Shown one piece after another: positions 1 to 8,429 of a DNA stretch of 64,000 nt. Every line of letters starts with the position of its first letter. The first letter of the stretch is position 1. The notes beneath the pieces are model-generated. The model had not been told where the DNA came from. It searched no databases and was given only the letters and a program-made list of their open reading frames with translations. The position numbers were made by a program, and so were the translations under genes. Origin of the DNA: Edaphobacter modestus (GTDB lineage: Bacteria; Acidobacteriota; Terriglobia; Terriglobales; Acidobacteriaceae); NCBI RefSeq assembly GCF_004217555.1, contig NZ_SHKW01000008.1, positions 124,001 through 188,000 on the forward strand, written 5' to 3'.

Positions 1-142
1 GTGCTTGCCCCTGTGGCGGAAGAGAAGTCATAGGGGTTTCGTCTCACCGAGATTCGGGTGCGGTGAGATCCTGCGAACCCACCTCAGCGCCTTCGGCGGG
101 AAGATGGGGCGCCTGAACTGATGTTTGTGGAGGGGTTCGACG

Positions 143-890
143 ATGTTTGACTGGGGTCGGCGACGTAAGCAGTTGCTGGAGGAGATTGAAGAGCACATCG
201 CGATGGAGACGCAGGACAACATGGATGCGGGCATGTCTGCGGACGAAGCGCGGCGTGCGGCGAGGACGAAGTTCGGCAATCCGATGACGGCAGCAGAGAA
301 CTCGCGCGAGGTTTGGGGTGGCGTGTGGATGGAGCGGCTGGCGCAGGACGTGCGTTATGCAGTTCGGCAGTTGCGGCGGAATCCGGGGTTCGCGTTGACG
401 GCGGTTGCAGTCTTCGCGCTGGGACTGTTCGCAAGTTTATCGGCCGGAGACGGTGACGATGCGAGGCGCTAAGGGACTGGAGCAGGCTTCTGGAGCGCGG
501 GTGAGCGATGGGTTCTTCCGTACGCTGGGCGTGGCACCGTGGCTGGGGCGGGACTTTCTGCCGGGCGAGGAAGAGGCCTCGGCGGAGCCGGTGGTGCTGC
601 TGAGTTACGAGGCATGGCAAAAGCGGTTCGGGGGAGACAACCGAGTGGTTGGGCGTTCGACGACGATCAACGGGGAGTCATATCGGATCATCGGCGTGCT
701 GCGGCGAAGGCACCGCGATCTATGCGTTTGTTGATGCGGCGCTGGTGAGACCTTTGCCGTATTACGATGCGGGGCGCCTGGTTGCGCTATATGACCGCAT
801 CCCGGTGGGCGATCGGTATCACCTCTCCTACCTGGATTACGAGGAGTGGAAACGGCGCAACCGGGTGTTCGGGTCTCTGGATGCCGTCCA
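143..890 (+). pseudogene. ADOP-family permease fragment, segments out of order
   Basis: Three blocks of an acidobacterial duplicated-orphan-permease (MacB/FtsX-like) are readable in different frames. Block 1 (143 to about 425) is the N-terminus, with a helical leader, the VRYAVRQLRRNPGF motif and the start of TM1. Block 2 (about 425-703) encodes the periplasmic part including GFFRTLGVAPWLGRDF and RIIGVL. Block 3 (about 703-890) encodes TAIYAFVDAALVRPLPYY and the DYEEWKRRNRVFGSL segment. In intact relatives block 3 lies between blocks 1 and 2, so the order is scrambled as well as frameshifted. The 3' part is missing, cut by an insertion-sequence remnant. ATG at 143 follows GGAGGGG. Not functional as it stands. 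Confidence 0.75.
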
Positions 891-1010
891 GAAAGTACCG
901 CACTCGGCATCTCAATACGCTTCAAATCGCGTGCGCTCATTCTTATCAAGCCCATCCCTTGACCATGACATTTCAAATGAGCGGGACCATGACATTTCTA
1001 ATGGGCTCCT
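885..1010 (-). mobile_element. Remnant of an ISNCY-type element
   Basis: On the minus strand from 955 to about 890 the translation MGLIRMSARDLKRIE matches the N-terminus of the intact transposase next door (GLVTMSGRELQRIEVLSEVL). It then runs straight into ADOP sequence read backwards. Between 963 and 1003 there are two GACATTTC-type repeats about 28 bp apart, the same type of paired terminal repeat as in the neighbouring element. So one end of a second, related element truncated the permease gene, and most of that element was later lost. Confidence 0.55.
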
Positions 1011-1018
1011 ACACTGTC

Positions 1019-2601
1019 TGTTGCTGCAAAGTTCAAATGTCTATATCTCTGCAAAGTAGAAATGTCCGTCGTCGTCGTGCGGTGGGAATGTGGTAATCCC
1101 GCAGGGATTTCCAAGGACTGTGGGAAGGGTGGGAGACCGGACAGCTTCATCGTCCGGTCTTCCATGCTTTCCATCAGGCCGTCATTTCCACCGCTTCCGG
1201 GTCCGCCGGCAGCTCCGGTGGTCCGTAGATCTTCCGTCCTCGCTTACGATAGCCGATCTTCTCACTGTTGGTCTTTACCTTCGGAGCATACTTGAGATCC
1301 TGTTGCGCTTTGATGATCGCCAACGCATGCCCGAGGCGCTTGTTCTCAACGATGGCGGTATGGCTCACACGCTGATCCCTTGTCGAAGACCCGGTAGGGA
1401 AGCACCTGCCCCTTCCAGCGCACCTCCAGGCGCCCGTCGGCGAAGTCATAGAGGTCGACATACTCGCCGCCCAACTCCTCGGAAACAGCACTGCGATCCA
1501 GGATGAGCTGCTTGCGATCGTACGCCAGTGTCAACTGCTGACCAACGTGACGCTGTTCGCGGTGACAGAGGATGTCGCTCAGCCGGTCAGGACTAACGGT
1601 CAGCCGGCGATGCAGGTCGTCCGGCTTCGCGGCACGAACAGAGAACTTCTCGTTGAAGCGCTCTACAAACTCTGTCAGGAAGACGTTCCCAGCTCTCATA
1701 TCGCAGATGTTGTCGAGTCGCAGCTCCTTCACCAAACGGTCCTGAAGGGTACGGTTGACTCGCTCCACGCGACCTTTAGCCTGGCTGGAGTTCGCACAAA
1801 TGATCTCGATGTTCAGCTCGGCTAATGCACGGCCGAACTGCGTCATGCCGGGGCCGCCTTGCGCATCTCGGTTGATACGAAACACGGTGTGCTTGTCCGA
1901 GTAGAAGGCGACCGGGCAGCCGTGGGCGTCGAGATACCCGCGCAAGCAGTCGAAATAGGACGACGTGCTCTCACTCGGCACAAAGCGAAGCTGCATCAGC
2001 TTGCTTGTCGCATCGTCAATAAAAACCAGCAATGTGCATGGCTCGCCGCGGCCTTCAAACCAACGATGTTCGCTACCGTCGATCTGGATCAACTCGCCGT
2101 AGTTCTCACGTCGCAGGCGTGGCTGATGGAAGCTCCTGCGTTGCTTGCGCGACAGCCATAGCCCGTCCTCAACCATCCACTTGCGTAGCGTCTCACGCGA
2201 GACCTTGACGCCATCCTTCTCGAGCAGAACCTCTGTCGCCAGAGTGGGGCCAAAGTCGGCATAGCGCGACCGTACCAGTTCGATCACATACTCGCGAATC
2301 CCAGGGATAAGGTGGTTGTTCGATGTGCGACCACGAGCCTTGTGGATCAGCGCACCTCCTCCACCATCGCGATACGCTGTCAGCAGCCGCCGTGTCTGCC
2401 TGGTACTTAGTCCCAAAATTGCCGCGGCCGAAATCTCCGTGCGCCGCCGTGCCAAAACCTCAGAAAGAACCTCTATGCGTTGCAGCTCGCGTCCGCTCAT
2501 CGTTACTAAGCCCAATCTCTTCCTCCCGAAGCTCACTTTCGGAAGGGTAGTTTGGACATTTCAACTTTGCAGAAACCGGACATTTCTACTTTGCGCGTAC
2601 A
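1019..2601. mobile_element. ISNCY (IS1202-like) insertion sequence, 1583 bp
   Basis: Each end carries two copies of a GCAAAGTAGAAATGTCC-like repeat pointing inwards, and the tips are TGTTGCTGCAAAGT (left) and, reverse-complemented, TGTACGCGCAAAGT (right). The 5-bp sequence CTGTC flanks both ends (1014-1018 and 2602-2606) and reads as a target-site duplication. The element holds one leftward DDE transposase gene, which is frameshifted. The flanking duplication indicates simple transposition into this place. Confidence 0.8.
1174..2536 (-). pseudogene. ISNCY-family DDE transposase, frameshifted
   Basis: About 450 residues when the two frames are joined. The N-terminal helix-turn-helix (ILGLSTRQTRRLLTAYRDGG) is followed by an integrase-type catalytic core with IDGSEHRWFE, FIDDATSKLM and the KGRVERVNRTLQDRLVKELR block. 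The main frame stops at 1346; the conserved C-terminus (DQRVSHTAIVENKRLGHALA) continues in another frame to 1174. The change is at about 1380-1385, where GGG on the coding strand would have to be GG. A one-base insertion is the simplest reading, so the copy is probably inactive unless frameshifting restores it. Confidence 0.8.
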
Positions 2602-2610
2602 CTGTCACTA

Positions 2611-2652
2611 TACGTAAGTTCCATTATCAGACATAGAATCAATGACTTACGG
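2611..2652. repeat. 42-bp imperfect palindromic repeat, copy A
   Basis: Arms TAAGT and ACTTA lie 25 bp apart around a centre containing GAATCAAT. It aligns over 42 bp without gaps to copy B at 6110-6151 (31 of 42 identical). One arm difference in B (T to C) is matched by the pairing change (A to G) in the other arm. It lies directly beside the right target duplication of the insertion sequence. Confidence 0.5.
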
Positions 2653-2757
2653 GGCTTAGCGACCAAACAACCATACCAATCAATTAACCGCAGTGCAAGC
2701 AGGCGCATATTGCGAAGATCGTAGTCCATCACACGACCGGATGATGCCTGCTTCATG

Positions 2758-3169
2758 CTATTCAAGAGATCGGGAGGAACGTGAAGCGCCCTTCAGTTCC
2801 TCAATGAGCCGCTCGAGCTCCTGATGCATGTGCGGACTGAGTTCCTGGAAAACAAATCCTGCTCCATGGCCGAAGCGCACCATGCGCAGACTAGCCGAGA
2901 GCCGCAGCATAACGGCGTTCGCCCGGAAGACCATCTCAACCGGAGCGCCGATCGAACATACGAATACGTGCCCTGGTCGAGATGAAACAGCCGGACAGGC
3001 TGATGTCCTGAACCCGGCCGCGAAACACCTGCGAGCCCTTCGCGACCAAGACCTCGGCATCGCCTTCAACGGCAAAGCGTTCATGACGCCGACGCTCCGC
3101 TCCCATTGCATTCGATTGGCCACAGTCCTTAGAGCCGAGGTTCAATGGGTTCTCACTATGCTCGTCCAT
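2758..3169 (-). pseudogene. PilZ-domain protein, frameshifted
   Basis: The first frame (from 3169) gives RRRHERF followed by a strand and VQDISLSGCFIST, the two hallmark PilZ motifs (RxxxR and D/NxSxxG) that bind cyclic di-GMP. After about 2965 homology continues in the next frame with GAPVEMVFRANAVMLRLSAS and GHGAGFVFQELSP, ending at 2758. Joined, this is a single-domain PilZ protein of about 130 residues, the usual size. One indel near 2960-2975 separates the halves, so the copy is probably dead or carries a sequencing error. No partner gene for c-di-GMP signalling is adjacent. Confidence 0.65.
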
Positions 3170-3209
3170 GCTTCCTCTTCGATAGCGCCCCTCTCCTTCC
3201 AGAAGAGAA

Positions 3210-3241
3210 AAGGACCGCCGAATAGGTTATCGACGGTCCTT
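3210..3241 (-). terminator. Intrinsic terminator-like hairpin
   Basis: AAGGACCGCCGA pairs with TCGACGGTCCTT with one mismatch around an 8-base loop. Read leftward it is followed by TTTTCTCTTC. It could end transcription of the leftward zinc-ribbon gene at 3421-3591. Confidence 0.45.
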
Positions 3242-3420
3242 CCACATGTCTTGAGCTGCCTTTGCAACTCAGACGGTCATCACTTCTTATGTCGTGTGTC
3301 TCAAATGGCTCGCCGTGAATAGCGAAAAGGTCGTGGATCATGCAAAGCAGCGGGAAGGTTCGGAGCAGCTTAAAGGCTCCCGATGACACACTCCTCTGCG
3401 TATCGGTCAGCCGCTGAGGC

Positions 3421-3591
3421 CTAAAGTAGGCCCACATCAGGGTGAACTTTACCGCTGATCGGAATCTTGCATTTCGTACACTGGATCGAATAATTTCCCT
3501 CAGCGTCAATCGCGCGTGCAGGTATCTCCACCTCTGAAGGGCAAATGGGACACGTGGCTTTCTTTGTGCCAAGTCCTGGATCCGGTTCCAT
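3421..3591 (-). CDS. Small zinc-ribbon protein (56 aa)
   Basis: The ATG at 3591 is chosen because AGGAGG lies 8 bases upstream on the minus strand; the longer frame upstream has no such site. The protein has CPIC and CTKC separated by about 22 residues, the layout of a four-cysteine zinc ribbon with two short beta strands (EIPARAIDAEGNYSIQC). Function unknown; such one-domain ribbons often act as nucleic-acid or protein adaptors. The next leftward frame lies just upstream. Confidence 0.6.
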   Translation of the reverse strand: MEPDPGLGTKKATCPICPSEVEIPARAIDAEGNYSIQCTKCKIPISGKVHPDVGLL

Positions 3592-3619
3592 GATGAGCCT
3601 CCTTAGGAGGCCTACCCGC

Positions 3620-3778
3620 TTAGTTTCGCCGTCGTGTGTCGGGCGGTGGCACCAGCGATAGATATCTTCCGACCGGTTCCTTCTTCGGTCTCGGTGCGGG
3701 ATTTCCCTCACTCAAGGTCACGCCCGCCAGCAGATCGATGTAGTCCCGTCTGATGTTGCTTGGGTCTAGAACCGCCAT
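3620..3778 (-). CDS. Short hypothetical protein (52 aa)
   Basis: A short leftward frame 28 bases upstream of the zinc-ribbon gene. From ATG at 3778 it reads MAVLDPSNIRRDYIDLLAGV, then a proline/lysine-rich tail. An in-frame ATG at 3826 would add 16 residues. No clear ribosome site for either start and no recognised family. Listed because spacing and orientation suggest co-transcription with the zinc-ribbon gene. Confidence 0.3.
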   Translation of the reverse strand: MAVLDPSNIRRDYIDLLAGVTLSEGNPAPRPKKEPVGRYLSLVPPPDTRRRN

Positions 3779-3894
3779 GCGATTCGTGGATGATGCCTTT
3801 GATTCGTGTGCACATATCGACAGCAATCAGAGCTGTCCCTGGCTTCTCTATATGCGATGATTGCGATACAGCACTCTTATCTAGGATCTTCTAA

Positions 3895-5598
3895 TTGGGC
3901 AAGCCATTCGTAATTCGCGATCCGGTACACGGTTATCTTCGCGTAGCAGCGCATGAGCGCATCGTAGTTGACCATCCAGTTACGCAGCGACTGCGCAGAA
4001 TTACTCAGACAGGGCTGGCTGAGTTGGTGTTCCCCGAGGCCCGGACGTCACGCTTCGTCCACAGTCTGGGTGCCATGCATCTGGCTTCGCGGTTCGTGAT
4101 CTCTGCTCTGGAAAACGCTGATGACGATGTCGCGAAGGAATTTTTCGAAGAGCTTAAAAAAGCGATTGGCTTTGGCATAACGGTCAAAACTCAAGATCTC
4201 CTTGTTTTGCTCGAGATGGATCACTTAAAGAGCACTGGAGGATTGCTCGCAGGAAAAGGGGCTTTCAGGAATCCCTTGTTGCGCGACAATGAAACATACA
4301 CCGGACTGCTCGGTTTAGCTGAGGCTGCGGTCCGTCTCGCAGCACTCTTCCATGACCTTGGTCATCTGCCATATAGCCACGATTTCGAGTTTGCTCTGAA
4401 GGCGTTTGTAGCGACCAGCGCAAGAAGTCCCGAAGCTGGTCAGCAGCCTAAGCTTTCTAAATTGACCACAGGAACTCCTCACGAGATCCTCGGCCATCGA
4501 TTGGCCGACCTGGTGTTTCAGGGCTTGGCGGATCCGTCTTTGCCCGCCGGCGTGATAGCTGCATTTCAGTTGGCAAAAGATATTCTCGACGAAGAGCCTG
4601 AATACGGTTTCCCTGATCCTCAAGTTGGAGCTTTGGGATGGCTTCATTCGCTCGTTGATGGACAAGTTGATGTTGACAGGGCGGACTACCTCCTGCGCGA
4701 TGCTCGCGCCTTGGGTTTCGAGTTTGCGGGCTACAATCTCGACCAGCTGATAGACAATCTCGTCCTTGTCAAACATCCGTCATTAGGTTTTATTACGGCC
4801 ATCGACGAAAAGGGAATTGTTGCACTTGAGAGTTTCTGCCTCTCTCGCGCGCGAAGCAACCAGGTACTGACACGGCACCACAAGTCGGCGCAGATTGGGG
4901 CCGCTTTTCGATTGGCATCTGTGAACGCTTTGGGGACACCTGCTTCTCAATCGTTTCTCACGGAGCTGGAATCTATCCTTAACGAAACGTCTGATGGCGT
5001 GAAGGCCCGCGCTCTTCTAGAAGCCTTCTCGCGCCATGATGATCCTTGGTGGCTTGAGATCATGCGGGAGACGAAGCCATCCGAAGGTCAGGAACTGCTG
5101 GTTGCTTCACGCGCTGTGATTTTGAAACGCCAACCGAGTTTACTGAGCGTTTGGAAACGGAAGGGCGATCTGACAGACAAAGAGCGGAAAGAGATCAACG
5201 CTCTGGCTGCGCGCGAAACCGATGATCTTGAAGCATTTGAACGCGCAACCCGGAAGCTCCGAGAGGAGCAAAATATCCTCATCGCGATCCATCGTTTCAA
5301 GCCTTTTACGAAGACTGCCGATGGGTCCAGTGTTCTGATTGTTCGGACAAGGAACGGTCTCCGCCCCGCGTCCGAAATGTCCTCACTTCTACGGTCACTA
5401 GATGCCGCGTGGGTGGATGACGTGCATATGCATGCATTTACATGCGAAAAGAATAAAACGACTGCTGCCGATGTGATCTCGGCTATGAAAAAAGCTCTCG
5501 TGGGAGCCAAGAAGGGTCCTGCATCCAAGGCGAAGAGGGCGTCCGCTTCGAAAGCTAAAAAGGCGGTAGCATCCAAAAAGAGAGGTGCGCGTTCATGA
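3895..5598 (+). CDS. HD-superfamily phosphohydrolase (dNTPase-like)
   Basis: 567 residues. The start is TTG at 3895: an in-frame TAA sits immediately upstream and AGGA (3883-3886) is 8 bases before it. The N-terminus IRDPVHGYLRV plus RFVHSLG (about 54-60), LFHDLGHLPYSHDFE (HD at 153-154), HEILGHR (about 196) and DVDRADYLLRD (about 259-269) are the H...HD...D metal-binding signature of the COG1078 class of HD hydrolases, relatives of SamHD1/dGTPase. The last ~40 residues are Lys/Ala-rich (AKKGPASKAKRASASKAKKA), like a histone-H1-type tail, suggesting nucleic-acid binding. Likely dNTP or nucleotide hydrolysis; substrate not predictable. The stop overlaps the next start (ATGA). Confidence 0.8.
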   Translation: MGKPFVIRDPVHGYLRVAAHERIVVDHPVTQRLRRITQTGLAELVFPEARTSRFVHSLGAMHLASRFVISALENADDDVAKEFFEELKKAIGFGITVKTQDLLVLLEMDHLKSTGGLLAGKGAFRNPLLRDNETYTGLLGLAEAAVRLAALFHDLGHLPYSHDFEFALKAFVATSARSPEAGQQPKLSKLTTGTPHEILGHRLADLVFQGLADPSLPAGVIAAFQLAKDILDEEPEYGFPDPQVGALGWLHSLVDGQVDVDRADYLLRDARALGFEFAGYNLDQLIDNLVLVKHPSLGFITAIDEKGIVALESFCLSRARSNQVLTRHHKSAQIGAAFRLASVNALGTPASQSFLTELESILNETSDGVKARALLEAFSRHDDPWWLEIMRETKPSEGQELLVASRAVILKRQPSLLSVWKRKGDLTDKERKEINALAARETDDLEAFERATRKLREEQNILIAIHRFKPFTKTADGSSVLIVRTRNGLRPASEMSSLLRSLDAAWVDDVHMHAFTCEKNKTTAADVISAMKKALVGAKKGPASKAKRASASKAKKAVASKKRGARS

Positions 5599-5903
5599 GA
5601 GATTTGGGTCATAATGGAGATGTGAACATGCTTACGACGACTTCCATTTTCGAAACACTGGGCACGAAGCGTTTTGATTCGTATAAGAGCCTATTGTCGA
5701 ACGTCGCCTCATTTTGGGAGATGCATGCTGGTCGGCTCCCATCTGAGATCGGTCCGAGGGATGTTGTGGCGAAAGCCGTGTCATTGCATTTGCTCAAGAA
5801 AAATGCGGACGGGTCGATTGTGATCATATCGCCGAAGCGAATGAGGAAGTCTGGTCATGGTTCGGCAAGGAAGAGAACTTCCGCCGGACGAGCAGCTGTC
5901 TAG
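5595..5903 (+). CDS. Hypothetical small basic protein coupled to HD hydrolase
   Basis: 102 residues. Its ATG overlaps the TGA of the HD gene in ATGA, so translation is coupled. The middle (SYKSLLSNVASFWEMHAG, then RDVVAKAVSLHLLKKNADGSIVII) looks like a small helical domain, and the C-terminus is very basic (KRMRKSGHGSARKRTSAGR). No family recognised. Tight coupling and a shared basic tail suggest a partner of the hydrolase, possibly at DNA or RNA; this is inference. Confidence 0.6.
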   Translation: MRDLGHNGDVNMLTTTSIFETLGTKRFDSYKSLLSNVASFWEMHAGRLPSEIGPRDVVAKAVSLHLLKKNADGSIVIISPKRMRKSGHGSARKRTSAGRAAV

Positions 5904-6427
5904 ATATTTTCTGCAGTTTCTGATTTGACGGCTTAAGCACGGCTGCCTTCTCCGTCTTCTTCCACGGAGAGGGTAAAAAAGTTTGCCCCCCGCTCATATA
6001 GGATAGAGTGCCATCCTGAGCTTCTGCTCGAACCTCCAGCTTGTGAGGCGTTAGCCGCACCCTCAGCCCTCCATACTCACCAGGCTGGTGTCACTAGCAT
6101 TCATGACTGTACATAAGCTACGCTATCATACCTCGAATCAATAGCTTACGAATGATCTCACCAGTGGCGGTGGTGCTATTGTCGTTTTGAATTCCCCTAG
6201 GCGCCGATGTGTGTTGGTTCAGCGTGAAATGGAACTGATCCGCCGGAGCAAGCTTCAGTCAAGGAGCAACGCAGTTCTCCTCTTCGATTCTCTGGGTATC
6301 AGACCTGGGTGGCAGTAATGCGTAAGTATATGAATGAGCATGGGATGAATGTTCCGTAAGTAGTGAACAGGGGATTTTTGGAGCCGAAGGTCGTACTCTG
6401 CTTTTTCGCCTTATATTCGCCTACAAT
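5904..6427. other. 524-bp gap without a convincing gene
   Basis: Holds a weak hairpin (TCTCCGT/ACGGAGA, 5949-5970) after the HD operon, repeat copy B (6110-6151), and two further CGTAAGTA octamers at about 6321 and 6356. A leftward frame over 5824-6060 overlaps the preceding gene and has no ribosome site or recognisable product. Confidence 0.5.
6110..6151. repeat. 42-bp imperfect palindromic repeat, copy B
   Basis: Partner of copy A at 2611-2652. Arms TAAGCT and AGCTTA are perfectly complementary and the centre again contains GAATCAAT. Related half-sites (GTAAGT-type) occur near 7313, 38842, 38879 and 40460, all between genes. Confidence 0.5.
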
Positions 6428-6433
6428 TTGAAT

Positions 6434-7015
6434 ATGAGCATGCACTTCACCCAGCAAGGGGCGGTCAAAAGAAAGTCCAACCGTAGCGTGCTGATGAACT
6501 ATATGCTGCGTGACGGTTGGCAGATCAGCTTTCTTGAAGAGGACTGCAAGACTTCACTGCCGCGGCGGCTAGTCTTCCACGATCCCGGCAAAATCCTCGA
6601 AATGCAGATCCGATGGGGTGAGGAAAAGACCAACGAGGATGTCCAGCAAACGATGCGCGACATTGCCATCGGCCGGCCAGGAAGTATATGGCTAATTCTC
6701 ACACTGGAGCAGTATTCCAAACTCACGGCTGTCAGTCCCGATGCGCCGAATCCCAGCGCGCACCCAAGCCGCGCTTTTGAACGTGTCACGAGGCCGTTCA
6801 TCGAGCCTCACCTGAAAACCAATGTTGAAGTCGGCAAGGTCCTGGTCTTCGCGTTCACGGTCATCGACTGGTCCGAGATTTTCATCGATCATCGCCAACC
6901 TAGTGAACCGTTGCTCGAGACTCGACGCGGGCATAGAAAGAAATCAAATGCTCCGCAGCCTCGTTCGTTCTGCTTTCCATACCGATCCTGTAGGAGAGGT
7001 ATAAAAGTAGGCTAG
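6434..7015 (+). CDS. Hypothetical protein, possibly leaderless
   Basis: 193 residues from ATG 6434 (TTG at 6428 or ATG at 6440 also possible). No ribosome site precedes it, but TACAAT (6422-6427) lies a few bases upstream, as expected for a -10 box of a leaderless transcript. The first ~140 residues look like a compact alpha/beta domain (DGWQISFLEEDCKTSLPRRL, WGEEKTNEDVQQTMRD); the tail is basic and low in structure. No family recognised. The 3' end overlaps the convergent frame at 6900-7280, so one of the two may be shorter or not real. Confidence 0.45.
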   Translation: MSMHFTQQGAVKRKSNRSVLMNYMLRDGWQISFLEEDCKTSLPRRLVFHDPGKILEMQIRWGEEKTNEDVQQTMRDIAIGRPGSIWLILTLEQYSKLTAVSPDAPNPSAHPSRAFERVTRPFIEPHLKTNVEVGKVLVFAFTVIDWSEIFIDHRQPSEPLLETRRGHRKKSNAPQPRSFCFPYRSCRRGIKVG

Positions 7016-7280
7016 CGGTTAATGCGCCTATCCTAAGACCGCCAAGCGGGTGTGACGCATGTGACTTACTGTTATTCCAGGATGATCTTAGGAATTCACG
7101 AAAGCCAGCCTGGTCGGCCGGGCAGGCAAGAGTTTTTTCAACCATCCCATGAAAAAGTTCCTCTGGGGCGATTCTCTTCTTCTTTGCTAGATCCTCAAGA
7201 ATATCCGCGAAATCAGGGGAGATGAGGACTGCTTCCCTGCTACGCTCTCGTGCCTTGATAGTGTTATTAGCAGCTTGCAT
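6900..7280 (-). CDS. Hypothetical protein with C-terminal membrane segment
   Basis: 126 residues. The N-terminus has alternating charged helices (REAVLISPDFADILEDLAKK, then APEELFHGMVEKTL) that could be a small DNA-binding or dimerisation fold. A hydrophobic stretch (IGALTASLLLYLSYRIG) follows near residues 84-100. It lies leftward of the Rad52-like gene with a GACTTAC motif in its upstream region. It converges on and overlaps the previous gene by 116 bp. Function unknown. Confidence 0.45.
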   Translation of the reverse strand: MQAANNTIKARERSREAVLISPDFADILEDLAKKKRIAPEELFHGMVEKTLACPADQAGFREFLRSSWNNSKSHASHPLGGLRIGALTASLLLYLSYRIGMESRTNEAAEHLISFYARVESRATVH

Positions 7281-7381
7281 GCTTTTGAAAATAGCACAAC
7301 CTCCAGTGTGTTAATGACTTACAGAAACAACATAATGGAAGTGGGGTGGACGAACTTCACTATTCGTCCACTCCTAATACA

Positions 7382-8383
7382 TTACGCAGCCTTCTTCTCC
7401 AACCGCGGTACTACCTCCATGTCCATCGCAATGAAGTAGAGCGTTTGGAAGGTGGGAATACTGCTTAGGTCTTTGATGTTGTAATGCTCCAAGATCGCAT
7501 CCAACCGCGCAAGGTCCATGTCAGCCGAAGCTCGACGAACCTTAGCAATAAGGCCTACCGAGTAGCGAAGCTTTTCGAGCGCGACCTCCTCTTTGTTACC
7601 CTGCAATTCTCCGGTAGTGAACTTATCCGTTAAGAGTGCAATGATGTTTTCCGCCAGTGCACTACCAAGGAAGTTCTCTGCTTCCCTGTAGTCGACACGG
7701 AAGCGTCGCTCCTCATCGCTCATTTGTGTATTCTGCCTGCCCGCCGCGGGCCTCAGCACCTGGCCCTGTGCCGGGGTTGTCTTTTCACTTTGCTGGTTTG
7801 GTTGCTGTTGCGGCTGCGGTTGAGCCGAACGCTGGGCGCTGTTGGTGGATTTTGGCTGACGGTCCTCAGCCCGCAAAGCCCACGACGGAAGTACCGGGAG
7901 TTTGGTAGGTTTGTCGTATTCATCCAACGGAACCCAGAGAGCACTTCCAAGACTCTTGAGCTCGTAGAAGTATTCCCCAAGCCCAAACATTGAAGCGGCG
8001 CGCTTCTTTGCCTGTGCCTCCGCGCGGGTGTAGGCATTGTCATCGTCCGCCCACATCTCACCGATCGAGGCCTTTTTACTAATGCCGAAGATCTCAAGGG
8101 TGGCGGTCACACTGACCTTCCCTGTCGACACTGTCTGGCCAGATCGTATGCGGGTCAAACCTGTCGTCGTCTCAGTCGTGAGTAAAAACGACCAACCCGC
8201 TGGTCCGAAAACCTCATTGAGACGAGCACCGTACGCACGGGGATCGGCGTATGGAGCGACCATGCCCTTTTTGCCATCCTTCGACTTGTTTGTGACTCGC
8301 CACTGCACGTCCTTCAGGGCGAAGGGTTCTCTGAGCTTCTCGAGCAGTTGGTCAATCTTCTCCTGCGTATATTCGAATGCCAT
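7382..8383 (-). CDS. Rad52/Rad22-like single-strand annealing protein
   Basis: 333 residues. The N-terminal ~140 residues match the Rad52 annealase fold: a helical start (IDQLLEKLREPF), APYADPRAYGARLNEVFGPA (about 43-62), a beta-rich strand set, and AQAKKRAASMFGLGEYFYEL (about 124-143), the conserved basic helix with GLG. A Gln/Pro-rich linker (about 170-210) leads to a second helical domain of ~110 residues. Rad52 proteins anneal complementary single strands, usually coated with SSB. GGGAG precedes the ATG. The SSB gene lies 46 bp upstream on the same strand, so the pair forms a recombination module of the type carried by phages and large plasmids. Confidence 0.75.
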   Translation of the reverse strand: MAFEYTQEKIDQLLEKLREPFALKDVQWRVTNKSKDGKKGMVAPYADPRAYGARLNEVFGPAGWSFLLTTETTTGLTRIRSGQTVSTGKVSVTATLEIFGISKKASIGEMWADDDNAYTRAEAQAKKRAASMFGLGEYFYELKSLGSALWVPLDEYDKPTKLPVLPSWALRAEDRQPKSTNSAQRSAQPQPQQQPNQQSEKTTPAQGQVLRPAAGRQNTQMSDEERRFRVDYREAENFLGSALAENIIALLTDKFTTGELQGNKEEVALEKLRYSVGLIAKVRRASADMDLARLDAILEHYNIKDLSSIPTFQTLYFIAMDMEVVPRLEKKAA

Positions 8384-8429
8384 GAATTGGCTCCCTTCTC
8401 GGGTGGAAGATCAAAAGTTGATGTACGCC

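Noticed and set aside
3156..3572. Leftward 138-residue frame antisense/offset to the zinc-ribbon gene
   Set aside because: Overlaps the zinc-ribbon gene in another frame and is rich in Arg/Ser as expected for a shadow.
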